In this document: positions 1 to 9,085 of the stretch, piece after piece | Position numbering within the stretch: the stretch's first letter is position 1 | Layout of the letters: the number at the start of each line of letters is the position of its first letter | Source of the DNA: Clostridia bacterium | Lineage (GTDB): Bacteria; Bacillota; Clostridia; Oscillospirales; Acutalibacteraceae | Length of the DNA: 64,000 nucleotides | Reading direction: 5' to 3' | Assembly (NCBI GenBank): GCA_017624675.1 | Contig: JAGAMO010000002.1 | Coordinates: 1-64,000 of the forward strand | Notes under the pieces: generated by a model | The model's database searches: none | Seen by the model: the letters and a program-made list of their open reading frames with translations, nothing else | Told to the model about the DNA's origin: nothing | Program-made: the position numbers and the translations under genes

Positions 1-20
1 AGCGAATAAAGAAAAGTAAA

Positions 21-49
21 AGTGCCGAAAACACTGCATTTTCGGCACT
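21..49. terminator. Intrinsic terminator after tRNA-Arg
   Basis: An 11-bp perfect stem (AGTGCCGAAAA with TTTTCGGCACT) around a 7-base loop. It is followed by T-rich sequence on both strands, so it can end the minus-strand tRNA transcript and also plus-strand transcription entering from the right. Confidence 0.85.
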
Positions 50-55
50 TTTTGG

Positions 56-129
56 CGCGCTTGCCCGGATTCGAACCGGGGGCGTTCCGCTTAGGAGGCG
101 GACCCTCTATCCTGCTGAGGTACAAGCGC
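56..129 (-). tRNA. tRNA-Arg (anticodon CCT)
   Basis: Read on the minus strand, the acceptor GCGCTTG pairs perfectly with CAAGCGC, the D-arm contains CAGCAGGATAGAG, the anticodon stem TCCGC/GCGGA encloses the loop CTCCTAA (anticodon CCT, reading AGG), and the T-arm carries GGTTCGAATCC. No CCA is encoded; G is the discriminator base. A terminator hairpin follows directly. All arms close, so it should be functional. Confidence 0.95.
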
Positions 130-133
130 ATAT

Positions 134-233
134 ACGATACAGTTCAAACCTATGACCATTTGCCTTTTTGCAAAGGTGAGCGTTAAAACACCCACTTAGG
201 AGGACCTTATTCTATCCGTTGAACTATACGGGC
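134..233 (-). pseudogene. Broken tRNA-Arg(CCT)-like gene, 5' half only
   Basis: Positions 233 down to about 195 (minus strand) read like the 5' half of a tRNA-Arg(CCU): acceptor strand GCCCGTA, D-arm AGTTCAACGGATAGAAT, and a CCTCCTAA anticodon region. The 3' half does not close. After the anticodon comes a 7-bp hairpin at 176-195 (stem with two G-U pairs, loop TTTTAA), then a 5-bp hairpin at 159-174 (TTTGC/GCAAA), then a T-arm-like GGTTTGAAC at about 140. No TACGGGC acceptor complement is present. It lies about 30 bases upstream of the intact tRNA with the same anticodon. I read it as a tRNA gene broken by recombination or insertion; a structured non-tRNA RNA is possible. Confidence 0.55.
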
Positions 234-241
234 AAATATTT

Positions 242-267
242 AAGGCTGACAGGAAACTGTCAGCCTT
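242..267 (-). terminator. Terminator-like hairpin after polC
   Basis: An 11-bp perfect stem (AAGGCTGACAG/CTGTCAGCCTT) with a 4-base loop, 33 bases past the polC stop. The T tract on the minus side is weak (TTAAATATTTG). Confidence 0.65.
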
Positions 268-299
268 TGTATTTTACACCGAAAATCACCTCTTGTCAA

Positions 300-3200
300 C
301 TAAAACATAGACATTTGGTTCGTATCGGGCAGGTCGTTTAAAGCGCCTAAATCGGCAAGGTTTTGAATAATTGTTTTGGATACTCCCGCTTCGATTTGGA
401 AATCCTCTTTAGATACAAAATTGCCCTTTTGAGCGGCTTCATAAATTGAATATGCTGCCTTTTCACCAACGCCGCCCAAAGCACCGAAAGGCAGACGCAT
501 TTTACCGTCTTCAGGTACATATTTCATAGCGTGGGATTTATTCAAATCTATGGGCAAAACTTCAATGCCTCTTGCCATCATTTCATTGAAAATGAGCATA
601 TTTTCATAAACATCAAGTTCCTTTTTGGTTGCCTCTTTGCCCTTTGCCTTAATATCTCTAAGATATTTTTGCACTGCCGTTCTGCCACCCATTAGCACAG
701 GTACATCAACATCTTCGGGTCGGGCTGTAAAGTAAGCACAGTAGAACTCAAGGGGTTTATAAACCTTATACCACGCAACACGGATGGCGGCGGTAACATA
801 AGCGGCGGCGTGAGCCTTGGGGAACATATACTTAATCTTATAGCAACTGCCGATATACCACTCGGGCACACCAACCTTGCGCATATCCTCCTCCATAGCC
901 TCCCAGTCTTCCTTGGAAACCTTACCTTTAGCAACCAAGCCTTTACGAACGGTCTCGGTAATCTTAAAAGCTCTGCCCTCTTCCATACCTTGATGGATTA
1001 GATACACCATAATATTATCACGGGTACCGATAACCTCTGAAATAGTACAGGTGCCGTTATCAATCAAGTCCTTAGCGTTACCAAGGTAAACATCAGTACC
1101 GTGGGAAAGACCTGAAATTTGCAAAAGATCGGAAAAATTTTTAGGCTTACAGTCGGCAAGCATTCCTCTAACAAAAGAAGTTCCAAATTCGGGGATACAG
1201 AATGTACCCGTTTGCGACTCGATATCCTCAGGTGTTACACCCAAAGCCTCAGTTGAAGTAAACAAACTGTAAATCTTGGGGTCACTCATGGAAACCTTGT
1301 TAACAGGTATTCCCGAATATTCCTCTAAATACTTATATGTAGTCGGAATAACGTGACCGAGTTCGTCAAGCTTTAAAATTGTATCGTGAATAGAATGGAA
1401 GTCGAAATGGGTTGTTACAACATCGGAATTAACATCATCTGCAGGATGTTGCACAGGACAGAAATCGTAAATTTCCTTATCTCTGGGGACTACAATCATA
1501 CCCGCAGGGTGCTGACCTGTGGTTTGCTTGATTTTAGCCTTTTCCACAAGCTTTGCCAAGCGGTTAAGTTCAGCAGAACTAAGTGTTATTCCCTTTTTCT
1601 CGGCATAAGCCTTAGCAAAACCGAAAGCGGTTTTTTCAGCAATGGTTGTAATTGTTCCCGCCTTAAACACGTTCTCGCTTCCGAACAGACTTTCAGTGTA
1701 TTTTTGCACCTCGGTCTGGAATTCATTTGAGAAGTTAAGGTCAATATCGGGCACCTTGTCGCCCTTGAATCCCAAGAAGGTTTCAAAGGGTATATCGTGG
1801 CCGTCGCGGTCAAGCATTTCGCCGCAAACAGGACACTTCTTTTCGGGCAAGTCGAAGCCCGAGCCAACGCTACCATCGTTGAAAAATTCACTGTAACAAC
1901 ACTTGGGGCAAACATAATGTGGCGCCAAGGGGTTAACCTCTGAAATACCCGCCATTGTGGCAACAAAAGAAGAGCCAACCGAACCACGGGAGCCTACCAA
2001 ATATCCATGCTCTTCACTGTAAGCCACAAGCTTCTGCGCCGAAATATACATTATAGAGAAACCGTTATTGATAATAGAATTTAATTCTTTTTCAAGGCGT
2101 TTCTCAACAATTTCGGGAACCTTTTCGCCATAACGCTTATGGGCATTATCCCAACAAATTGTGCGAAGCAACTCGTCAGAGCCTTCAATTACAGGCGGAT
2201 AGTTACCCTCGGGAACGGGGATAACATCGCCGTCCACCATATCTGCAATTTTATTGGGATTATCAATTACAAATTCTTTTGCACGGTCACCGAAATAAGA
2301 AAAATCTTCAAGCATTTCGGCAGTGGTTTTAAGATATAAGGGAGCTTGATTATCAAAATCATCAAAGCCCTGACCCGCCATTAAAATTTTGCGGATTATA
2401 TCGTCATTCTTTTTAAGGAAATGAACGTCGCCAGTTGCAACAACAGGTTTGCCGAGTTCGTCTGCCAACTCCACAACCTTGCGGTTAAAGTCCTTTACAA
2501 CATCAAGGCTCTTAACCTTACGGAACTTGTTTGGTATAACTGCTCCCGTCTTTTTATCTGTTCTATCGGGTGCGGAGGATTCTCTAACCATAAATTGGTT
2601 GTTGCCAAGAGGCTGAATTTCCAGATAATCATAAAATGAAGCGATTCTCACAAGCTCGTCGTGAGGCTTGTCCTCAATAATAGCTTGATAAAGGTCGCCT
2701 TGCTCACAAGCGGAGCCAATAATCAGACCCTCTCTCAACTTTTCAAGCTTTGAGCGAAGGGTTAAGGGTTTGCCCTTAAAATCCTTTAAATGCGCCTCTG
2801 AAATAAGTTTATAAAGGTTTTTAAGACCTGTGAGGTTCTTAACCAAAATTATCTGGTGGTGGCGAAGTTTTGAAAGCTCTTTAGCACCCAAGCCCTCAAT
2901 ATTATGAACGCTATCGTCCACAAAATAGGCTTCAACGCCGTATATAACCTTGAAATCTCCACCCGATTTTCGAATGCCCTTAACCGCACCTGCGGCGGCA
3001 GGATAAGCCTGAACTACGCCATGGTCGGTAATGGCAACAGCCTTATGACCCCAAGCGTAAGCCTGATTTATTATATCCTCAGCCGAGCTTACGGCATCCT
3101 TAGAGGACATATTGGTATGGCAATGAAGTTCAACTCTCTTCTCGCCCTCGTAATCATCAGTTTCGGTATATTTTTGAAGTAAAGCTATCGAGCGAGGCTT

Positions 3201-4115
3201 TACAATAAATTCCTTTTTATAATTATCAAACTCATAAGCACCGTTTACCAAAATAAAGCTTCCCTTTTTAATGGGTGCAATGTCCCCCATTCTTTTGGGG
3301 TCCATAAACATTGATGCGGTAAGAGAATTTGTATAATCACTGAAAGAGAAATTGAAAATAACCGCTTCGCCACGCTTTGTGTTTATGGTGCGGCTGTCGG
3401 TATCAAAAACCTCTCCCCAACAAACGATTTCGGTATCGTCATCGTTTATCTCTATCATAGGTTTAGTATTGTTATCAATTTTTCTGCCGTAAAAAAGCTT
3501 AGGCTCATCAAGGTAGACAATGCCGTTTTGAGGCTTTTCTGCCCTTTTCTCAAAGGAAATTTTAGTCTCTTTCGCAGCCTCTTTTTTAGGTGCAGGTTGA
3601 GGTGCCGGCTTTGGAGGCTGAGGTAATACAATCTCGGTGTCCTCGAGTTGACCGTCAAACTCTAAGCTTATTTCTTTAGAGAAAAGTTCTTTCACACGAA
3701 GCTTAAAAGCCTTTTCAAAACCGCAGTCCTCAATTTTCTTAAAGCCGCCGTGTTTTAGAGTGATTTTAACCTTTTCGTCATCAAATTTATACTCGGCGCC
3801 GTTTAAATATCCGTTAACAGCGGCGTTTTTATATCTAACTTCCTCGGCAATATCCTTTGCCGCCAGAACACAAAAAGCGTTTTCAGAAAACACGAAATTT
3901 ACCCTACAGTTATTTAACTGCAAGGCTGTTTTTATGTAGTTTACAACTTTGCGTTTAATTTCTAAAGAAATATATTTTTTTGCTTCTAAAATTAAATCTA
4001 TATCTCTTTTCTCTTTATCTAAATTGCATTTTGCAACAGTACAGCTATTTATTAAATTTCCGATGTCCGCTTCTGGGAAGTTACCGAAAATTTCACTGTA
4101 ACTAGGTCTAGACAT
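300..4115 (-). CDS. polC: DNA polymerase III alpha subunit, PolC type, without exonuclease domain
   Basis: Replicative DNA polymerase of low-GC Gram-positive bacteria, 1271 aa. Visible in order: N-terminal domain; Lys/Pro-rich linker (about 165-195); OB fold (about 228-310); PHP domain starting at about residue 328 with LHCHTNMS (His331, His333) and ITDHG; then the polymerase core with GSRGSVGSS, a zinc site (CPKC...CPVC), the catalytic PDIDLNF aspartates, and the PolC-style C-terminus. PolC is normally about 1435-1445 aa with a DnaQ-like 3'-5' exonuclease inserted inside PHP. Here GVEAYFVDD (about 393-401) runs within about 18 residues into HHQIILVKNLTGLKNL, so the roughly 165-aa exonuclease is absent and no VFDxETTG motif exists. 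The frame is open, with conserved sequence on both sides, so this is a domain loss and not a broken gene. It is last in the pyrH-to-polC gene string, 16 bases after ispG. Confidence 0.95.
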   Translation of the reverse strand: MSRPSYSEIFGNFPEADIGNLINSCTVAKCNLDKEKRDIDLILEAKKYISLEIKRKVVNYIKTALQLNNCRVNFVFSENAFCVLAAKDIAEEVRYKNAAVNGYLNGAEYKFDDEKVKITLKHGGFKKIEDCGFEKAFKLRVKELFSKEISLEFDGQLEDTEIVLPQPPKPAPQPAPKKEAAKETKISFEKRAEKPQNGIVYLDEPKLFYGRKIDNNTKPMIEINDDDTEIVCWGEVFDTDSRTINTKRGEAVIFNFSFSDYTNSLTASMFMDPKRMGDIAPIKKGSFILVNGAYEFDNYKKEFIVKPRSIALLQKYTETDDYEGEKRVELHCHTNMSSKDAVSSAEDIINQAYAWGHKAVAITDHGVVQAYPAAAGAVKGIRKSGGDFKVIYGVEAYFVDDSVHNIEGLGAKELSKLRHHQIILVKNLTGLKNLYKLISEAHLKDFKGKPLTLRSKLEKLREGLIIGSACEQGDLYQAIIEDKPHDELVRIASFYDYLEIQPLGNNQFMVRESSAPDRTDKKTGAVIPNKFRKVKSLDVVKDFNRKVVELADELGKPVVATGDVHFLKKNDDIIRKILMAGQGFDDFDNQAPLYLKTTAEMLEDFSYFGDRAKEFVIDNPNKIADMVDGDVIPVPEGNYPPVIEGSDELLRTICWDNAHKRYGEKVPEIVEKRLEKELNSIINNGFSIMYISAQKLVAYSEEHGYLVGSRGSVGSSFVATMAGISEVNPLAPHYVCPKCCYSEFFNDGSVGSGFDLPEKKCPVCGEMLDRDGHDIPFETFLGFKGDKVPDIDLNFSNEFQTEVQKYTESLFGSENVFKAGTITTIAEKTAFGFAKAYAEKKGITLSSAELNRLAKLVEKAKIKQTTGQHPAGMIVVPRDKEIYDFCPVQHPADDVNSDVVTTHFDFHSIHDTILKLDELGHVIPTTYKYLEEYSGIPVNKVSMSDPKIYSLFTSTEALGVTPEDIESQTGTFCIPEFGTSFVRGMLADCKPKNFSDLLQISGLSHGTDVYLGNAKDLIDNGTCTISEVIGTRDNIMVYLIHQGMEEGRAFKITETVRKGLVAKGKVSKEDWEAMEEDMRKVGVPEWYIGSCYKIKYMFPKAHAAAYVTAAIRVAWYKVYKPLEFYCAYFTARPEDVDVPVLMGGRTAVQKYLRDIKAKGKEATKKELDVYENMLIFNEMMARGIEVLPIDLNKSHAMKYVPEDGKMRLPFGALGGVGEKAAYSIYEAAQKGNFVSKEDFQIEAGVSKTIIQNLADLGALNDLPDTNQMSMF

Positions 4116-4131
4116 TCCTTTTACAACTCCA

Positions 4132-5187
4132 TTACATCTTTTCTATTTCATCGCACAAAGCATCTAAAAGTTCATTTTCACTGAGTTTCTTAAATATCTC
4201 GCCTTTTTTGAAAAGCACACCGCAGCCGTCTCCACCGGCAATTCCAATATCAGCCGAAGAAGCCTCGCCCGGTCCGTTTACAACGCAGCCCATTATTGCA
4301 ACGGTTATATCTTTATTGACATTTGCCAAGCGCTCCTCTGCCGCTTTAGCAATTCCTATCAAATCAATTTTTGTTCTTCCACAAGTGGGGCAAGAAACAA
4401 ATCTTATACCGCCTTTGCGGATATTCAAGGCTTTAAGCAGTTTTATTCCCGCCTCAACCTCTTTTACGGGGTCATCGGTCAAGGAAATGCGGATTGTGTC
4501 CCCAATTCCTCTAAGAAGCAAACCGCCCATAGCAGCCGAAGATTTTATAACACCCATATTTTCGGTTCCTGCCTCGGTCACACCCAAATGCAAGGGATAT
4601 TGGCACTTTTCTGCCGCCAACTCATAAGCCTTATACATAATTTGAGGGTCGGAGGATTTAAGGGACAAGACGATATCGTTAAAATCAAACTTCTCTAAAA
4701 GAGATATATGATAAAGTCCGCTTTCCACCAAAGCCTCGGGTGTTACGCCGCCGTGACGAGCCAAAATATTCTTTTCAAGTGAACCCGAATTTACACCAAT
4801 TCTAATAGGCACACCCGCATTTTTACAAGCGTTAGCCACAAGGCGCACCTTTTCATCGTCGCCAATATTACCAGGGTTAATTCTAACCTTATCTACCCCT
4901 GCCGCAACACTATCAAGCGCCAACTTATAATCAAAATGAATATCAGCAACCAAGGGAACGGTTATATTTTTCTTTAAAGCCTCGACCGTCTTTAAAGCCG
5001 CTTTATCGGGCACTGTGACACGGATAATATCACACCCTGCTGACTGCAAACGCCTTGCCTGTGAAACATTACCCTCTATATCGTGAACGGGTACCGACAG
5101 CATAGACTGAACCGAAATTTCACTGCCACCGCCGATATACAGATTTCCTGCCTTTACCTTTCTTGTCTTATCGTTTGTAAACATCAT
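4132..5187 (-). CDS. ispG: 4-hydroxy-3-methylbut-2-enyl diphosphate synthase (flavodoxin/ferredoxin)
   Basis: Penultimate step of the MEP isoprenoid pathway: reductive ring opening of methylerythritol cyclodiphosphate to HMBPP with a [4Fe-4S] cluster. 351 aa, normal for the short bacterial form. TIM-barrel motifs QSMLSVPVHD and RVTVPDK lie near the N-terminus. Cluster ligands are in SCPTCGRT and GCVVNGPGEA near the C-terminus. Two ATG codons are adjacent (5187 and 5184); the second sits better after AAGGTG. Seven bases separate it from rseP, and dxr of the same pathway is two genes upstream. Confidence 0.96.
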   Translation of the reverse strand: MMFTNDKTRKVKAGNLYIGGGSEISVQSMLSVPVHDIEGNVSQARRLQSAGCDIIRVTVPDKAALKTVEALKKNITVPLVADIHFDYKLALDSVAAGVDKVRINPGNIGDDEKVRLVANACKNAGVPIRIGVNSGSLEKNILARHGGVTPEALVESGLYHISLLEKFDFNDIVLSLKSSDPQIMYKAYELAAEKCQYPLHLGVTEAGTENMGVIKSSAAMGGLLLRGIGDTIRISLTDDPVKEVEAGIKLLKALNIRKGGIRFVSCPTCGRTKIDLIGIAKAAEERLANVNKDITVAIMGCVVNGPGEASSADIGIAGGDGCGVLFKKGEIFKKLSENELLDALCDEIEKM

Positions 5188-5193
5188 ATCACC

Positions 5194-6243
5194 TTAAAAA
5201 ATAAGTGTCCAAATATCCTTTGCCATAATAATTATCATAAATCCAAACAAAGCCACAAATCCAACTGTGTGGATTACCGACTCATATTTTTGGGGCACTG
5301 GCTTTCTTGTAATCATTTCAAAAAGAATAAACAAAAGTCTTCCACCGTCAAGCGCGGGTATGGGAAGCAGATTAAAAATACCTAAGTTTATGGTTATAAG
5401 CGCCATTATGGGTAACAAATTCTGAAGACTCTGCTTTGCGGCGTTTGCAACAGTAACAGTAACTCCTACAGGTCCCGAAACGGTGCTTATACCGTATTTA
5501 CCCGTAATTAAATCAATTAAGCTTCGCCAAATTACAGCGCAATAAGAAATTGCTGTTTTAACTGTTTGCTTAATATAACTACCGAAGGTCTTTTCCTCAC
5601 CGTAAACCTTAAAATCAACACTAAGGAAATTGATACCCTCCAGCGTTTGAGACTCAAACTCAACGCCCTTTAAAAGCTTCTTTTCACCGTCACGCAAAAC
5701 GGTTATATCCACCTTATTGTCATCAACATTTGTAAAAGAATAACTTAAATCATAGGTGGTAAATATTCTTCTGCCGCCAACCTCTAAAATTGTGTCGTCC
5801 GTCTTTAGTCCTGTTTCACTGCTTTTTGCGTTTTCAGAAAACTCTGCAATAGTGGTCGTGGCAAACATTTTTGAGGGAGCCAAAATAACAGCCACAATAA
5901 CAAGACCGAGTAAAAGATTGAAAACCGCTCCCATTACAACGATGATAAACCGTTTCCAAGCCTTTTTATTGCAAAATGCTCTCTCATCAGTGCTGTTTTC
6001 GTCCTCACCCTCCATAGCACAATATCCGCCCAAGGGTATGAGTTTTAAAGAATAAAGAGTCTCTTTCCCCTGTTTTGAAAACAAGGTGGGTCCAAAGCCT
6101 ATGGCAAACTCATTTACACGAACACCCAAAAGCTTTGCCGAAATAAAATGGCCGAATTCGTGTATTAAAATTAGAATTAAGAACAAGAGCACAGCCACAA
6201 CATAGGGCCATACATTATTTAAAAAAGTTAAAATACTAATCAC
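5194..6243 (-). CDS. rseP: Site-2 intramembrane metalloprotease (RseP/RasP family)
   Basis: Membrane zinc protease that cuts transmembrane anti-sigma factors and cleared signal peptides. The HEFGHF zinc motif lies in the first membrane helix. A PDZ domain follows, then a late helix with NLLPIPALDGGRLLF carrying the LDG zinc ligand, then two more hydrophobic helices. The open frame extends to a TTG at 6282, deep inside dxr. I place the start at GTG 6243, overlapping the dxr stop, because the first residues then read as the usual short lead into helix 1 (349 aa). It sits between dxr and ispG, the usual order in clostridia. Confidence 0.93.
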   Translation of the reverse strand: MISILTFLNNVWPYVVAVLLFLILILIHEFGHFISAKLLGVRVNEFAIGFGPTLFSKQGKETLYSLKLIPLGGYCAMEGEDENSTDERAFCNKKAWKRFIIVVMGAVFNLLLGLVIVAVILAPSKMFATTTIAEFSENAKSSETGLKTDDTILEVGGRRIFTTYDLSYSFTNVDDNKVDITVLRDGEKKLLKGVEFESQTLEGINFLSVDFKVYGEEKTFGSYIKQTVKTAISYCAVIWRSLIDLITGKYGISTVSGPVGVTVTVANAAKQSLQNLLPIMALITINLGIFNLLPIPALDGGRLLFILFEMITRKPVPQKYESVIHTVGFVALFGFMIIIMAKDIWTLIF

Positions 6244-7372
6244 CTTTTCTGACAATTTCACGGGCAATTTTGTCCGCTTCAAAAATATCTTCTAAAGTAA
6301 ATTCCTTTTTATTATTAACTGAATTTAAGGCTTTTTCCACAAGTTCTGCAATTTGCAAGAACTCGCATTTGCCCTCTAAGAAAAGTCTTACAGCTTCCTC
6401 GTTTGCGCCGTTTAGAACGGTTGGTAAAATACCTCCCTTGGTTATCGCCTCAATGCAAAGGGGCAAACAACGGAAAGTATCAGTGTCAGGCTTTTCAAAG
6501 GTTAATGTTCCTACCTTGAATAAATCAAGCTTTTCAAAAGCATAGTCGCTTCTTTCGGGATAGGTTAAAGCGTACTGGATAGGAAGTCGCATATCGGGGG
6601 TGCCAAGCTGTGCTATAACCGCACCGTCAGAAAGTTCCACACCCGAGTGAATTATGCTTTGGCGATGAACTAAGACCTCAATATTTTCTGCACCTATATC
6701 AAATAAATGCACCGCCTCAATAACCTCTAAGCCCTTATTCATAAGAGTGGCAGAATCAATAGTAATCTTAGCACCCATCGACCAGTTGGGGTGGTTAAGT
6801 GCTTCCTTTACGGTTACATTTTCTAATTCTTCTCTTTTTTTGCCAAAGAAGGGACCGCCCGATGCTGTCAGTAAAATCTTTTTAAGGCTACCCTTTGGTG
6901 CACCCTGCAAGGACTGAAAAATTGCAGAGTGTTCACTGTCAACAGGCAAAATCTTGACTGATTTTTCTTTAGCCTCACGCTTTACAATTTCGCCGCCTGT
7001 AACCAAGGTTTCCTTGTTTGCAAGGGCTATTGTTTTACCCGATTCTATTGCCGCAAGGGTTGGCTTTAAACCTGCAATTCCCACAATGGCGTTAATTGCA
7101 GTGTCGCCCTCACCCTCAGCTACGGCACAAACGCCCTCGCTTCCCGATAAAACCTTAACAGATGTATCGGCGAGTTTGATTTTAAGTTCCTTTGCCTTTT
7201 CTTCATCAAAAACGGCAACAGTTTTGGGTTTCCACTCTCTTGCCTGTTTTTCTAAAAGCTCAATATTTCCACCAGAAACCAGACCCGAAACGGAATATCC
7301 CTGTTTACGTGCCACCTCTAAGCTTTGGGTTCCTATAGACCCTGTTGAGCCTAAAATTACTAAATTTTTCAT
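6236..7372 (-). CDS. dxr: 1-deoxy-D-xylulose 5-phosphate reductoisomerase
   Basis: First committed MEP pathway enzyme: NADPH-dependent conversion of DXP to 2-C-methyl-D-erythritol 4-phosphate. 378 aa, full length. The Rossmann motif LGSTGSIGTQSLE is at the N-terminus. VDSEHSAIFQ, LTASGGPFFG and NHPNWSMGAKITIDSATLMN are the metal and substrate site signatures. It overlaps the end of cdsA by one base and precedes rseP with overlap, suggesting translational coupling. Confidence 0.97.
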   Translation of the reverse strand: MKNLVILGSTGSIGTQSLEVARKQGYSVSGLVSGGNIELLEKQAREWKPKTVAVFDEEKAKELKIKLADTSVKVLSGSEGVCAVAEGEGDTAINAIVGIAGLKPTLAAIESGKTIALANKETLVTGGEIVKREAKEKSVKILPVDSEHSAIFQSLQGAPKGSLKKILLTASGGPFFGKKREELENVTVKEALNHPNWSMGAKITIDSATLMNKGLEVIEAVHLFDIGAENIEVLVHRQSIIHSGVELSDGAVIAQLGTPDMRLPIQYALTYPERSDYAFEKLDLFKVGTLTFEKPDTDTFRCLPLCIEAITKGGILPTVLNGANEEAVRLFLEGKCEFLQIAELVEKALNSVNNKKEFTLEDIFEADKIAREIVRKGD

Positions 7373-8238
7373 TAGATAATACCTATAGCCATCAAGAGCG
7401 ACAATAAGGGAGAAATCATTAAAATACTGTCAAGTCGGTCAAGAATACCGCCGTGACCGGGGATTAAGTTGCCGTAATCCTTTAAATCAACACTTCTCTT
7501 AATTGCCGATGCAAAAAGGTCGCCTATCATTCCTAAAATGCAGAAAGGAACGGTTAAAAGCATTGGCAAAAGTATTGCTTTCTTAAAGCAAAGCGAAAGA
7601 ATAAGGGTTACAACCATACTTGAAAGAATACCTCCCACTGCACCCTCAACAGTTTTCTTGGGGCTAATCGAAGGGCAAAGCTTGTGTTTTCCTAAAGTTA
7701 CACCGCTGAAATATGCACCCATATCGCAAACTGATGAGAAGTTAAAGAGGAGTAGTAAATAATATATTCCGTTCTCAGAATTTATTACATCGCCAAGACT
7801 TGAAAACGCAAAAGCACAGGGTAAAGGCAAAGCAAAAAGTGATGCTATTTTTGCTAAATCAAAGTGCTTATGGTTTTTTAGAATCATAAAGACAGCATAT
7901 AAAAAGTAAATAACGCTTACTAAGGATAAAATTTTTGTTTGAAACACAGAAGAAGCATAGGGTGTATAAAAATTATGCTTTTCTTGGAAATATAAGTTAA
8001 CTGACTCAAACAGCAAATAATCCGATATAATCACATATACGGCAGAAAAAACACAAGCAGCTACCCAACAGGATTTTATTGTTATACCAACCGCATTATG
8101 TAAAAGTTCATAAGTAGCAACAGCGGCAAGTAAAGCAATCGCTACTGTAATAACGGCAGTATTCCATAAAAATCCTACTGCTAAAACACAGGCCACAATA
8201 ACGCCCATAACAATTCCTGAAATAATTCGTGTCTTCAT
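7372..8238 (-). CDS. cdsA: Phosphatidate cytidylyltransferase
   Basis: Makes CDP-diacylglycerol from phosphatidate and CTP at the membrane. 288 aa with about eight hydrophobic segments. The family signature is at the C-terminus: SPKKTVEGAVGG, GMIGDLFASAIKR, DYGNLIPGHGGILDRLDS. It lies between uppS and dxr as in many Firmicutes. The 130-base gap before it holds small hairpins and a dispersed repeat. Confidence 0.95.
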   Translation of the reverse strand: MKTRIISGIVMGVIVACVLAVGFLWNTAVITVAIALLAAVATYELLHNAVGITIKSCWVAACVFSAVYVIISDYLLFESVNLYFQEKHNFYTPYASSVFQTKILSLVSVIYFLYAVFMILKNHKHFDLAKIASLFALPLPCAFAFSSLGDVINSENGIYYLLLLFNFSSVCDMGAYFSGVTLGKHKLCPSISPKKTVEGAVGGILSSMVVTLILSLCFKKAILLPMLLTVPFCILGMIGDLFASAIKRSVDLKDYGNLIPGHGGILDRLDSILMISPLLSLLMAIGII

Positions 8239-8296
8239 TGATTTATCACTCCAAAATTATATATTCCTTAAAACCGAATAGAAAGTTTTTATATAT

Positions 8297-8371
8297 TGTC
8301 GGCACAGCCGACACATTAACTATTCACTCTTCACTTTTCACTATTCGTTGATTTTGTTGTTAAACAAAATC
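8297..8371. repeat. Intergenic hairpins with dispersed repeat (cdsA-uppS gap)
   Basis: The gap holds a 7-bp hairpin (TGTCGGC-ACA-GCCGACA, 8297-8313), a 19-base segment (8327-8345) found again exactly at 16944-16962, and a 9-bp hairpin (GATTTTGTT/AACAAAATC, 8350-8371) touching the uppS stop codon, which may act as a weak terminator. The style, short GC stems in AT-rich spacers, resembles the array at 17362-17526. Confidence 0.55.
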
Positions 8372-9085
8372 TTAGACTCCTCCAAATCTACGGTTTCTAT
8401 GATTATAATCATCTATTGCTTTTTCTAAATGCTTTTCGGTGAAGTCGGGCCATAGAATATCTGAAAACCAATATTCTGCATAAGCCGACTGCCAAATCAA
8501 ATAATTTGAAAGTCTATATTCGCCACTAGGTCTTATAATAAAATCTGGGTCTGGCATACCTTTGGTATATAAATTATCGCTTATCACTTGCTCGGTTATA
8601 TCCTCAGGTTTAAGACCTGATTTTATAATATTCTTAACGGCGGTTGTAATTTCATCTCTCCCGCCATAGTTAATGGCAATATTAAGGGTAAGTCCCGTAG
8701 CATTTGCAGAAGCCTTTTCGTTCTTCTCCATCAATGCCTTAATATCGTCATCAAGGGGTGTGCGGTCGCCTATAAAGTTTACGCGGATATTTTCATCCTT
8801 AAAGTTTTCGGCATCCTTAAGGTAATCTCTAAGCAGATTCATTATATTCTTAACCTCATCTTCAGGACGCTTCCAATTTTCAGTTGAAAAAGCGTAAACA
8901 GTTAAATATTTAAGACCTATTTTATTGCAGTACCTTGCAATATTTTTAAAAGTTTTAGCCCCCGCAACATGACCTGCACTACGAGGTAGTGAGCGTTTTT
9001 TTGCCCATCTGCCGTTACCGTCCATAATAATTGCTATATGCTGAGGCAATATTCTGTTTCTAGGTTTTTTCTTAAAAATATTAAT
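8372..9085 (-). CDS. uppS: Undecaprenyl diphosphate synthase
   Basis: cis-Prenyltransferase that builds the C55 lipid carrier for peptidoglycan and teichoic acid synthesis. HIAIIMDGNGRWAKKR holds the catalytic Asp and the phosphate site; TVYAFSTENWKRP and the C-terminal RPSGEYRLSN are family signatures. The first standard start codon in frame is TTG 9049, which lacks a ribosome site. Upstream codons read (I)NIFKKKPRNRI, a typical UppS lead. They begin with an ATT at 9085 placed 5 bases after GGTGG and just after an in-frame TAA, so I prefer ATT initiation (237 aa); the start is uncertain. Confidence 0.9.
   Translation of the reverse strand: MNIFKKKPRNRILPQHIAIIMDGNGRWAKKRSLPRSAGHVAGAKTFKNIARYCNKIGLKYLTVYAFSTENWKRPEDEVKNIMNLLRDYLKDAENFKDENIRVNFIGDRTPLDDDIKALMEKNEKASANATGLTLNIAINYGGRDEITTAVKNIIKSGLKPEDITEQVISDNLYTKGMPDPDFIIRPSGEYRLSNYLIWQSAYAEYWFSDILWPDFTEKHLEKAIDDYNHRNRRFGGV

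Noticed and set aside
131..240. Group I intron in tRNA-Arg(CCT)
   Set aside because: The space is about 100 bases, far too short for a group I intron, and no 3' acceptor strand follows.
692..3658. Several ORFs of 60-133 codons on both strands over polC
   Set aside because: All overlap a well-supported polC frame, lack ribosome sites and have no recognisable motifs.
6236..6282. N-terminal extension of rseP from TTG 6282
   Set aside because: The added residues are the dxr coding region read in another frame; GTG 6243 gives the family-like start.
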